A stretch of DNA of 64,000 nt from assembly GCA_012931725.1 (NCBI GenBank), contig CM022946.1:1765689-1829688 (forward strand), in the 5' to 3' direction. Source of the DNA: Litsea cubeba. Lineage: Eukaryota > Streptophyta > Magnoliopsida > Laurales > Lauraceae. The notes below the pieces were generated by a model that made no database searches, was not told where the DNA came from, and saw only the letters and a program-made list of their open reading frames with translations. A program made the translations under genes and the position numbers. How positions within the stretch are numbered: the first letter of the stretch is position 1; each line of letters begins with the position of its first letter. This document shows, piece after piece, positions 33,999-46,657 of this stretch.

Positions 33999-34463
33999 TC
34001 TACTATATTAAGCTAGAGGCTTTTTAGATAATTTTGACCATTTGATTTAATTTTGACCATAACTGCATATAACTTCTCACTGCTAATAACCACTGCCCAC
34101 TTCTTATAACTACCCACTATCTTTTCTTTTCTATTTTTTTAATATTTATAAAATTACCTTTTTTGCCCACTGCCCACTTCTTATAACTACCCACTACCTT
34201 TTTTTTTCTATTTTTTTTTAATATTTATAAAATTACCTTTTTGCCCACATCTCCTATTCCATTTCTACTGCTACTTTTTTTACCTCACTACATTTTAATT
34301 CCCTTTCTACTCTCCCTACTTTCAATTCTAAAAATAAGTACAATAATTTTTTTCTTTCTAAAAATTCATTCCTATGCATGAATATTTTATTTATATTATA
34401 TAAGTAAATATTTGAATTGGATTGCATGGACGTACGCGTGCTCAGCACGGGTACTTTTGCTAG
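33999..34463 (+). mobile_element. Short non-autonomous Helitron
   Basis: The 5' end is TCTACTATATTAAGCTAGAG, the typical TC start with the CTATATTAA motif. The 3' end has a hairpin CGTGCTCAGCACG (34437-34449), then GGTACTTTTG and the terminal CTAG. That is the expected hairpin roughly 10 bases before CTRR. The 465-bp interior contains a 77-bp tandem duplication (TGCCCACTTCTTATAACTAC at 34094 and 34171). The insertion-site bases (T before, C after) are not the usual A/T, which lowers confidence a little. Non-coding. Confidence 0.72.
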
Positions 34464-35866
34464 CTTTTACATTACCATCGTCCGAACAATCTCATCTCAG
34501 CCACAATTGATCTATTCTAGCCCACAAACTGATAACTATTATCATCTCTCATTATAAGGACTCACTGTCAGCACCCATCAGACCACCATCAAATCATTGT
34601 CATCTATCTACAGCCCCCATAAAAAACCAAGAATTCTGGGGTTGGACTTTGGACAAACTGTATTCACACGCCTGCCCAAAAATCAATGCATTTCTAAGGG
34701 GGTGATGCATTCACACCCACCCCCAATTATATTATATTATAAAAGACAAAAACATGTTTGTCGAGTGCAACACGTGGCACTCCTTTTTCCCATTTTGCTT
34801 CATTTATAATTGTTTTTTATATTTTTTTTCACGTGTTGGGCATAAGTGGCTCACATTAGTTATATATATTAAAGTAAAGATTGATGTAGGCTGTAGGGGT
34901 ACCATCTCATCTCTAAAAAATCTCTTATTTCAGAGAAATACGAAAGAAAAAAAAAAAAAAAAAAAAAAGCAAAGGGGGAGGTGGGCTGTGGAGGGTGTCA
35001 TCTCACCCCTGAAAATTCTCTAAAATACAAAAGAAAAAAAACGAGGGACCCTTAAAAAATTATATCTCCTAAAATCTCTCCATCCCCTCCAATCTTCATT
35101 ATCATCTCATCTCTAAATCTCCATCCACTCCAAAGGATGCTAGCAAAATGACTCCTTATCTACTACAATCATGGAAATTCTGAACCAATTTGGGCCAACA
35201 ACCATGACAAAGACCAATTAAATTATAAGGTCCTACTTGCAGCTTGGTTTCTGCAATTCCTTTCACCATTTGAGGCTTACCTCTATCATAATCCGTGATC
35301 AATTCTAACTGATTATGAAAAAAGAGAAGAAAAGGGGCCTTATTTGAGGTAATTTTAGCGATGAGATTGGATAAGAAAAATGAAGATGGTTCAAATATAT
35401 GGAGGGAATCTTCATTTGTTTAAAAAATCACCAACGTAGGCATAATATACTGAGTTTGGTAAGCATTATACACTATCATATATAAAATCAGCCACCTGGG
35501 TCAAGATCAAACCCAAACCTAAACTGAATTTCATGTAGATTAAAACCCAAGTCCAAGCCTAATACCGATCCAAACAGCCACTACCTGATTTTTACTTTTA
35601 GTTGGATACCATCCAAATCTCCTAATTCACCAAAATATGGATTAGATGTCTTATTTGAAAAATAAATAAATATGAATACACATGAAATAGAACAACATCA
35701 TGAAAATATAAGATATCAATAGTCCCTGTCTCATTAATAAAAACATACATTGACCCCACAAATCTCCACCCCCATGACATGAATCTCAACAAACTAATCT
35801 TTCACAAACAAGGGAGAGCATTTGGTTTTCTAGGATGAATTAAAAAAATAATAATAAATGTTACCG
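34464..35866. other. Intergenic, nothing recognised
   Basis: AT-rich with an A tract near 34948. A diverged duplication of GGCTGTAG(G)GG...CATCTCA(T/C)C occurs near 34889 and 34984. No gene signal. Confidence 0.4.
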
Positions 35867-36030
35867 AGTTCAGGCGTCACCCGGTAACCCGACCCGTGAA
35901 ACCCGTTAACCGGTACCAACGGTCACGGGTCGAGTCGAGCACCAGAAATATGCTACCATGACCCACCCATTGACCCACGGGTCGGGTTAGGTAACCAGGT
36001 CGGGTCAGGTCACTGTTAATTTCACCTCAT
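35867..36030. mobile_element. GC-rich hAT subterminal-like remnant
   Basis: Dense ACCCGACCC, GGGTCGGGTT and CGGGTCAGGTC motifs match the subterminal repeats of the hAT element at 11155-12631. The ends and target duplication are not visible. Probably a truncated relative. Confidence 0.4.
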
Positions 36031-37985
36031 TTATTATTTATTTATTTATTTACCTACCTTATATTGGCAGGCCATCAACTACCTTATGAGCCTCATTGCT
36101 ACGAGATTGCCAGCGGACCCTAAGTAGATAGGGTAATTGTTCAGTGATATTAATGAATCATTGGACAACACATAAAAATAAAAATTGAATAGTACATACA
36201 GAAACATGGAATTTTTCAAATAAATTTTGTTTGGACTTAAGAGTAGAAATTTGATGTTTTGAGTTTTGCAAAGCCACATGAGAACAGTATTTTTGTCTAA
36301 GTTATATATGTAGATAAGGAGGAGCTCACTTTTCAATCTAATTACTTAATTTTTTTAAATAATATATTTTCTCTTACTTTAATTTTAAATATATTCTCAT
36401 TTTTAGGCCGGGCTAAACACAGGCCTTTCTTTTATAGGAGAGTACCACGTGGCATGGATTTCACATTGACATGTGGCGCACCCAAATGTTGCAGTAAAAT
36501 CTCTCATTCCTTACTTAACATACATGGAATGCCACATCGATTCTCCATTTAAATCTCTCTCAAGATCTTTGACATTAATAAATTGGTAATCACTTATAAA
36601 TCTCCCCTAAAATCTTTCTCAAAAATTTAGTTGCTCATTTACAATTTTCAACTAATTGATAACCACTCGTATAAATCTTCACTAAAATCTCTCTCGAAAA
36701 TTTAGTTGCTCATTTACAACTTTCATACCTACACATAGCGAGCCAATTGTAATTGGGTCAATTGGGTCTCCCTTCATTATTATCATCATAATTACCATCT
36801 TATCTATTTATCCTACCATAACTACTATTATTATCCTATAATCTATTTAATGCCGGTGCGTTATGGACTCTCACAATTAGGCATTGACTTTAAGATGACG
36901 CTACTACCATTTCAACACAAAGTCTTTGCATAAATTTTAGTTTTCATAATAATTTATTCTATATTTTAATTGAACTTTTACTATATAAAGTGTTTTAGAA
37001 AGAATGAAGTATTCTAAATAAATTTTATTTGGGGGCCCGGGCTTAGCATGGGCGTTTGTTGCCAGTTTACTATTAAAGTAAAAGTAGTATAAAGCATCAA
37101 ATAAAGAGCAAATAAAATATAAGAGGATTGTGATGGTATTTTGTCTTTAGTGGATCTGTCCACCCCACTAAATGCGAAAGCGCCTTTCTTTTCAAATTCC
37201 ATGTGATATCATGTACTGATGTTTTTATCTGCACAGGAACTAATTAAAGACTGAAGATCGCCATATTTCATTTGCTGTGGAACCAATTGTTATTGCATGG
37301 CAATCTTTGACAGCCAATTAGGAACCCCTCATATTCTGAGGTCTCCAGAGATAATCTGATGTCACCTTTCAAGGATGCATGTAATAGAAGCCCAACCTAT
37401 CAACTTGAGAGATGAAAAACACACAAGTGAACAAGAAATGATCAGTGATACATAGTCATAAAATGCTCAAGTCAAGCTCTTGGGATTTTCAACTGCTGAC
37501 AACCCCAGCTATACACAGCGAATATTACAATCAGAATCTGTACACATAATGAAGTTGAATTGTTTTAAGTCAGTATGGAACTGTCTGTAGTCGATTACAA
37601 CAATCTAATGCAATTCAGAATAAGGTTACATAGGTTTAAACGCTGGTGGTGCACATTGGCCAACAAATTGCATCCTCTCTCTTGTATTTGATTTGATATG
37701 GTAAGAAGCACTCGAGACATTGCAGGAATGTGTGACCACATGGATTTTCAACAGCGGATTACTAACTTGAAGAGATGATCTGTAGGAAATATATTACCCC
37801 TATATACATATTCTATGGTGCTTACGGCTACCAGGGAACAAAATGCATTCAGCTCATGAAAAATCCACAAACAGCACCGCAGCCACCAGCATGCATGCAT
37901 GTTGCAAAGCTTTTGTCTACACTACACAACAGCTTGAGAGCACCTATAGTTCACGAATCCATGCCACAACAAAATGTTTGTATTG
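36031..37985. other. Spacer, repeats and probable 3' UTR of the E3 ligase gene
   Basis: Holds a 75-bp duplication (TTTAGTTGCTCATTTACAA at 36626 and 36701) and a fragment of the 23-30 kb MITE family at about 37055-37165 (ATAAAATATAAGAGGATTGT then GATGGTATTTTGT). The part nearest 37985 should include the 3' UTR. Its end cannot be fixed. Confidence 0.5.
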
Positions 37986-40900
37986 TTACATTTGAAGAAG
38001 ATTATTCACAGTAACATCAACGGAATTGGTGTGCTGCAAATCCTGCAAAGAAGGCATTATTGGTGGGTGAAATGAAATGAGCTTATCTGGTAGCCAATCT
38101 ACACAATATAATAGATGTTGAGTTGCCCACATTTCATTATCCAAACAATCCATTATGCTAATATGAATGTGAAACACCTAGAAGTTTCTTACAGATAATT
38201 CTAACTGTCCAATTTTGCACTCACATATATTGGAAAACTAAAGGAACAGCATTACGAACAGAAACAAGTACACTTATAACTTAAAACCATACCTGAAAAA
38301 TTATTTCGTCGGGGATATGCGGCAGAACCTCCCGCACTGTATTTACCATGGAAAGTATGCCAGGTATGTTCTCATTGGCAGTGGGTGAATTACGTCTAAA
38401 ATGTAAACCACCCATGTTTCCACTGTATCTGACAGAAGATGACACCGTAGGAATGGAGGATGCCGAGGGTGCATGAGGGTGGGCCATCGGCCAAAGGTTC
38501 CAAGCAGTGTCATCAAGTGCATTATGGGCATAGGTTTCACCTACAGATGCTAGACGCCTCATCATCATCTGGACTCCGCCAAGCCCAACTGATCTAATTG
38601 CAGTTGATGGACCAGCACCATCAAGCCCTCGAGTTGGCCACGAGTGCACCCAACTTGGATCGAGCTCCACCCCTCTGCAAAATCAAAGAAAATGTGGAGG
38701 AATATCAAACAATGTAGGCCTATGGAAAAAGCATGGTAAAAAATTAACATATCATGAAATGTAAGTGAATGATATGGATGTTTTCCTAAAAAACTCACTC
38801 CCTCCCTCCCTACCTACCATGTCTGACATCTGTTTGACCTGTTCCACATGTTGAGAGGACAAAGGTTTTTTCCCCCTTCTCATTTTTGAATGGTAGAACA
38901 AAGTTATTTTTTGTTCTTGCATGTAACCAGTAACTACATACACATGTACCCAACTAACAGGTTTCTAACATACTTTTTTCATATGCATTTTAATCTGATC
39001 GAGCTGAATTCATGGAATTTATCATGTATTCCATGAAAAATTCATGATAGAGACTTCCTATAGTCAAAGTAAAACAACCCGAGAGACACTTTCCTCATTA
39101 GAAACATTTTTCCATGCCTTCGCATCTCAGGAAGCTGCCAACAACAACCAAGTACATTGGTTGCACATTCCATCGTCCACAGTCAAGAAGATGAAGGGTC
39201 TGAGCTCTGGTCTGCGTGCCTCATAACCACCGTAAGAGTCTTCCTGTCAGCCAGAGTGGCAGCCAACCAGGGAAAAATAAAAATACCAAGCCTCTGAAGG
39301 AGGTTATATCAAACCCTTGCCTGTCATTTGGGGCAACTGCAGAAAACATTGGTCTGAATTGACGGAGATGCTTTGCAATAGTGGAGGTATTGAGCTGGCA
39401 ATGTTTAATAGTGGAGGTATTGTGCTGGCAACGTTTTCCAAGCATGTTGAGACTATGGAGTCTAATGAAGCGGAGGTGCTGGCTATCCTAGAAGCGGTTT
39501 GAAAATTTTACCTCTTCCTAGTTTCAATCAAATTTAGAGGTGAAAAGCGATTCTCTCAATGCTATTTCATGGATGTCATCTTCAGCTGTCATTCCTTGGA
39601 GATTTCAGTTTTACCTTAATGAAATTAGAGCTTTAGCATCTTTAATTCAAGTGGAATTTCAACAGGTTGGGAGGTCGGCAAATGGATTCGCAGGTTCAAT
39701 AGGCAAGCAAGGGGTGAATAGGTCTTGTAACTTGGTAGCTTTCACTGTGTGAAGTTCCATTGTTTTTTATTTTCGCTTTTCGTGGTATAATTCTTTTATC
39801 CCATCGTGCCCTTCGTGATTTGTATGGTGGGCTTCTTGTATCTTTCATTCTTCTTTTAATATAATTTATTGTTACCGATCGGAAAAAAAATAAAAAACAT
39901 TTGTACATAAAATACTTCAAAAAACACCTTCCAAATAGGCCAAGTCATTGGTTAAACCAGTTGAGCTCTCCAGAAAAAAAAAAAAAAAAGTTAATCAATT
40001 ACTCATGATATAAAAAAAAAAAAAAATGGCATGGTATCTAGCACCAAATCTTTAAACCATGATAAAAATTGGATATACAGACCAAACTTCTTTCGGGCTA
40101 CACAAGTTGTTAGCTGTTCTTTTAAACAAAAATGCTGGGTGAGTAAATGAAAGAAGTACAGTTGGGAGTAAATTAACATAACCCAAACACCTAAATTCCA
40201 AGACACAAATTAAAACGTAGAGTTGAGAAAAAAAATTGCAAAAAAACACAAATCTTAATTTAGAGTAATGAAATTCTTTCCAAGTTATTAAAAAAAAGTA
40301 AGTCAAGAAGTCAAACCTCCATACACTACCATCAGTAGTGTGCTGTTGCTGGTTAGGGAATGCCCCAAGAGGCAGGGCATGTCCAGATATGCTTTGGTGG
40401 TTAATTTCATTACTTAGTTGCCGGGCTAGTTGCTCGTCCCTCAAGAGATCTCCAGGACGAGAGTTTGTATAATCTCTACGGCCACTAATAAACAGTGGCC
40501 TTCGACAAGTAGGGCATGAATATACCTCGCTACGGCCTTGATCCAACCTAGAGAGGTGATGTGAACATTACATAAGTACAGGATCCAAGTGCAAGCAAGA
40601 ACAACAAGATTAGATATAGCAAATAATGATTAAATAAAAAACAAAAAAGAGGTAACATCTCCGAACACAAGCTATCAAATTGAAATAAACAACTACAATA
40701 ACTTCTAATTAAGAGCCCCAAACCAAAGTAGAAACAATTTTCGTATAAATTAAAAAAAAAATAATCATAAACAAACATAATAGTAGTGATAAAAGCAACA
40801 GCTCCAGAGGCAGGCTTATCAGAAAGAAACCAATTACAACAACAGAGAACATGTAAATTAACAGTTTCAATGAAATGCAAAAGGCACCCTAATGATGTTC

Positions 40901-43900
40901 CTGTTGTAGCAACATGGTATCATGCTAAGTAATCCCTTCATAACTTTTTCCATGGCAAGCAAGTTTTAACTTTTTAGAGTGAATACCATTTCCAAGGAAG
41001 GATTTTGAAACTAGGGAAAACTGATAATTTTAAGAAAGTGTCCATTTTACACTAAAAATAAATACTCATGGAAACATTATAGATACATTATTATAAATGC
41101 ATGCAAGCATTAAATTAATAGATCATACCAAGACTTCAAGCACGCAAGGTGAAAAAGGTGATTGCAAGATAACTTTTTAGCTCTAACCATTGGTTCCTGT
41201 AAATCACACAAACAACACCTCCAATGCAGCTCTGATTTATTTATAACTATAGATAAAACAAAAGAGAAATATGAGAAATGATCTTACCCTACAAATAGCA
41301 CATTCATCATTATATGCTTGCAATTCTTCAGTTGTGGCGTCAGGAAGTACCCCATGGAGGGTACTAAGGGCCGTTTTTAACTTGAGAAATCCTTTGATCC
41401 GTTTAACAATGGCACTTACCAAAGCCTGTTCATCATCCAAATAAAGTAAGTCCCGAAAAATCAAGACATGCAAATATTCTAATGATCAAAGAGAAAGGTT
41501 AAGACACACAGCTGAACAAAAGTATTAATAGAAACATTTACACGTATAATGAGGGAAAGGACTACATCCACAAAATGGAACGCCACTCCGCGAAGCCACC
41601 AAACATACAAGTAATGACCAACTGCCATTAGCAAGGTCATCAAGTCTAAGAAAAATCCAAGGTTTCTGATAAGTACACTCTTCCATTCCCAAAAAGAACC
41701 TGAAAAAAAGGATGTGAAAAAAGCCTCATTTTTTAACAATATAAGCATCGTCTTACTACATAAACCAAATAACTACAAAGCATCAAACTAAACTACCGAG
41801 AATCTGAAATATGATCCAGGAATTATGTCACAACAGACATTCAACACAAATTGTTACTAGTCTAGTTCATTACTCCACATAGGCATGGATCCAGATGTCA
41901 AGTATGATCGTAAATGTTTGAGCAGCATAATGACACCAACACTACAATTTTACATGCGTCCACATGAATACACGGTTCACCCATATGATCATTGCATGAA
42001 AATGATAACACATAAAGATCCAGCGCAACTGACACCAAGGTTCCAGTATTTTCAGAACAAATTGGGTGCAATCTGTTGGGAGTATGGGGGACAATTAATT
42101 AATGGCTATTACAATAAATGAAACCCAAAGGATACACATATATATATAACAAGCATGATGGACACTGAAATTGTTAGAAGTACCAGCCACTAATCTATCC
42201 AGCAGTCGTGGTTGTTGGCAATCTGAGTTATCCACTGAATGGCGATGCCACATGTCAAGGAGTTGGAATCCATGAATCATAATGGCCTACAAGGTAATAT
42301 TGAGTACCAAAACTTGTCAGCCTGAGAAGTAAATGCTTTCACAAGAAAGCTTTTGTGTGATGAAATGAGTTAGTAATTCAAATGAACGCATAATAGTACC
42401 TGTAGTGCTTCGAATGCAATACTGAAAGGCTCAAAGAACAGTAACAAACAAGCGTTACTAGGTAAAGCTTTGTATATTAGCACACACAACTTTATCCTGC
42501 AAGTCACAATCATAGATAAGAAATTTATTTTTTATCCAAGTTGACTTCCCTTAAAAGATCATAGATGAACTAGTTTTAAATGTTTCTATTTGTCACTAAA
42601 TTGTAAACCCCCATCTTTGCCCTGGACTACTTTAAAATTGCAATCATGGCCCTACATTGAGAAAGCAAGAATAGGAGTGGGAAAGTAACTTCGTGGTAAC
42701 AACATAGTTGTCAACTTCGTTTCGGACTCCGTTTTGATTTGGTTCCAAAATGAAATATTTCGGTCGATTCGGACATTTCGTTTTTCAATTCGGAAATTCG
42801 TTTTGGAAAATATAAAAAAATTACATATATATATTTAAAATATATAGAAAATTTCATTCTACCAAGCATCACAAATATAATTTGCAAAAGGTTCAGATGA
42901 TGATTAAATGGATTAAAGGTTCAGATGTTGATTATGGGGCCCACAGAAGTTCAAAAAAATAAATCTACGGCTATAAGGTTTCATAAACTTTTTGTTTTAA
43001 TTCCAAATCAAGAGTAATATTGTTGCATTCAGGGTGGGCCAGGGACTTTTGTAACATTGCTAAATGCTAACTGGCCATCAAAATTTTAAGTGGGCCCAAT
43101 TATGATAAATCAAAACCAGTTAATTTTGCATACAACATTACACATTTTTCAGTGGGCCAAATTATGAAAAATTAAAATTGTGTTGGACAAGGAATTGTAT
43201 AGCAGTAAACTGAGCATCGAATTTTGTAAACATTACACATTTAGATCCAGATTATTCTAAGCGTTGGACAAGGAATTGTGTAACGGTAAACTGAGCATCA
43301 AATTTTTTAGTAGGCCTAATTATGAAAAATTAAAATTGAGCATACTCATCTAATAATTTTGATATTAGTTTTATTTTCCAGTAATAGTGATGGACTGATG
43401 GTGACTGCCAAAATATTTAAAAGGGATAAAACCTTGACATAATATGGCTGTCATTTTTATCCCTGACTCAGTCTCCTCCTCTACCAGTCTGGTGCATCCT
43501 CGTGGCACCTAACAGATAGAATAAGGAATGCTTATCTAATTAAAACAGATGTGCTATGTCGGTGGACCTAAAACTAAGGAAACAATGAAATCAAAAATTC
43601 TAGAAATCATCTCTTGTAAAGAAGTGGGCTTCACAATCATTATTTGCCTCACATTCGTTATTTCTCATCAACGCCTAAAGTAAGAGGGCCACACAGTATA
43701 CATCATCAAGCCCTCTTAGCATATAATAGACAATCTCAAACAAACGAAGAGAAAAATGGAAAGAAAGGGGAAATAGCTTGATGAAGACAAAGAGGATGCA
43801 GCGTATCTGGAGAATGGAGATCCGGCCAGCGATTGTGTCTTCTGCAGCAAAGACAAGCTTCGGCGAGCAATATGCCAACCACAAAGAGGCCATAGAGGCA

Positions 43901-46569
43901 AAGCCCAGAGACCCAATCTTCGCCAAGTGATGAATTCCAAAATAGGAGAAGGGACATGAGGTACTTGAAGACCATTTACTTAATAATGGCATCTTGGGCG
44001 TGGATTTATAGAAAGATCAGAAGATTAATGGCTGCCTCCATCTGAGGCTCGGATTCTGGGCAGGAAGAAACGAGTCGTCGCTGGAAATGCTCAAGGCTCG
44101 ATGAAGACAGGTAGAAATCCCTATCTATCTCTTGTGCCGAATCAAAGGTTTTGGATGCTGTTCGTCCGAGATTGGGGGTCTGCGCCGAATTTTTAGGATT
44201 CGCCCGAAAGAATACCCAACCGAATATAATTAGTAGTATTATTCAGTTCGAAATCCTGAACGTACCGAGATAAATCGGGAATTTCGCCCGAAACGAACCG
44301 AACTTGACAACTATGGGTAACAAGGCAAGAAATTTTCAAGTACTATTACTTGTATGTGGCAGGAAAGCAGAAGAACGAACAAAATTTTGAAGGAATGGAT
44401 GTGGGAGTGGCAGATCAGGTAGAATGCTACTATATCTAATTTGATACCATGTGTCCAGGTAGCCCAATCTTTGCCCTGGACTACTATAAAATTTACAAGA
44501 AAGAGAGGGGGGGTGGTGGGAGTTACTTAGGGAAAACAACACCAGAAAAGGAAGCCTCTCTTTACTAGACAGTGGAAACCAACAACCGCACTAGCATATA
44601 TTACCCTTTAAGAAAAAGAAGAAATACCAAAGAACGAAGGAATTAGTCACTCTTCTTAGCAGACAATATCCTATTCTAAATAAGTTGTCAGCATAATAGA
44701 GCAACATATCAAATTTCAAAATAACTATTCAAAAGACTTCCTGTGGTGGCATGAGATGTGCTTACAACATATATACTCTTTGCATGAATAATAAAACAAG
44801 GTACAAATTCAACCATGGTACTAATGAAAACTAAAAGCCCAAATTTACAATTATGCAAAGTAGGTCATGAAGCAATACCAAAGTAAATCGATAGAGAAAA
44901 CCAACAATAAGACGGAAAAAATGCGAAAATATGTCCATGGAGTTGCAGAAGGAGATGCATTCAGCCGTTCAAGCCGGTCCTTGGCCAAGGATTGGAACAT
45001 CTGTGGACAAGGTGCAGAAAGATATGTATCAAAAAGAAAATGGCATTCATTTACTTCGCAATGCTAAGACTAACAACCATGTTTCGTACATAATACCTTT
45101 AAGGAACAGAGAACAGCTAACCAAGATAACCAAAGTGCTGCTTGGAAAATGGTAGGTTCCACTACTAAAGGAAGAAACATTCCCTGGTCAAACATGCATG
45201 AAAACATCATCATCAATTGTTGAAGAATCAATAATAAAGAAACTATAAAATTGCACTCTTGCAAGAACACTTAAGTTGATGCCTTTTATCAGTATAAGAA
45301 GGGATTAATAAAATACAAATACAACTCCAATTTGCCATTGTAGGGAAACAGGACCATCTCTAGCTGACTGGGAATCTTCTACAGGGCCAACTCAAAAGAC
45401 TGCCTTTAGATGAACCAATTAATAGAGAGCCAAGAGACATTATTTTTGTATTTATACTTCTCCTATACTGTAACTTCAGTGAAATGAATAGTCACCTTTT
45501 CAAAAAAAAAAACAGAGAGAGAGAGAGAGACATTGATTTTATCCAGAAAAGGATAGAAGCTCATAGTAGCAACGTACTCGAGGTTATTCTTTATAGTAAC
45601 ATTTGTGAGGTATCATTTTCCATCCTCTTGCAAAAGGATGACTGCTTACAGAGGAAGATTACAAAAGGAGGGAAGATCACCGAGAGGGGCACACAGAGCA
45701 AAGTGCAACAAGTAGATAGTGGCCCTCTGCCCATGTGAGTACAAGTCCTTAGAGAAAGGTTAGTATTGTTGTTCGTGTCTACTCTGCCATAAGTGATTCC
45801 AAGGCTAGAGCTGAGCCAATGTTCTGTAGAGCTTACAAGCTAACTGATAAAGTAGGCAGGAGAAACAGAGGCTTTCTGATTCTAGATTGGAGGTGAATAT
45901 AACCACTGAAAAAATTGGAATGGTCACGAAAATCCATTTGACTTCAATATGTTTTATATCTAGCAATGTTTGTTGATCAAAATCTCATAGGGCAGTAACT
46001 AAAAGTCATCTCCAATTAGAAGTCAAGATTGTTGGCTACAAGTCCATTTAAAGTTTTAAAAGGTCCCCAACAAATGTAATGAATATATTTCTCCATTTCT
46101 ATCTAGAGCTGGTGAAAAGGAAGAAAAAAATCTCTCAGCCTTGGGTGAAACCTCCTTGGCATCTCCCATGCATTAAGACTCCATTGGCATAGCTTCAAGA
46201 GATGTCCACGTCGATCCATCCTCCATTAGTATCACCAATAAAACGAGGTCGCACACAAATCATTGAAATATTCCTTGCCTTCTAAAATGCGTTGAGAAGA
46301 AAATATTCCAATAACCCTCAAACAGCAGAAATAGTCCAGTTGATCGCCTAGTCAAGTCAAGTTGATAGAACTCTGATAATACAGCCAAGAGATACAGAAA
46401 TGACCCACTAAAGTGACTAAACTGAAATGCATAAGCATGGCCCTGCAAGATCGCTGGAAGAATCAAACCAAAATCTTCAGGGAAGGCCACGTAGGGATGG
46501 AATTAGTGTCTGTTATATATTCCAAAGCAACAATGATTGTGAAAGAATACACACTCTACACACACACAC

Positions 46570-46657
<88 letters not shown>

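Noticed and set aside
36405..37045. GC-rich hairpin-like motifs (GGCCGGGCTAAACACAGGCC and GCCCGGGCTTAGCATGGGC) resembling Helitron 3' ends
   Set aside because: No CTRR end at the right distance and no TC start could be paired with either.
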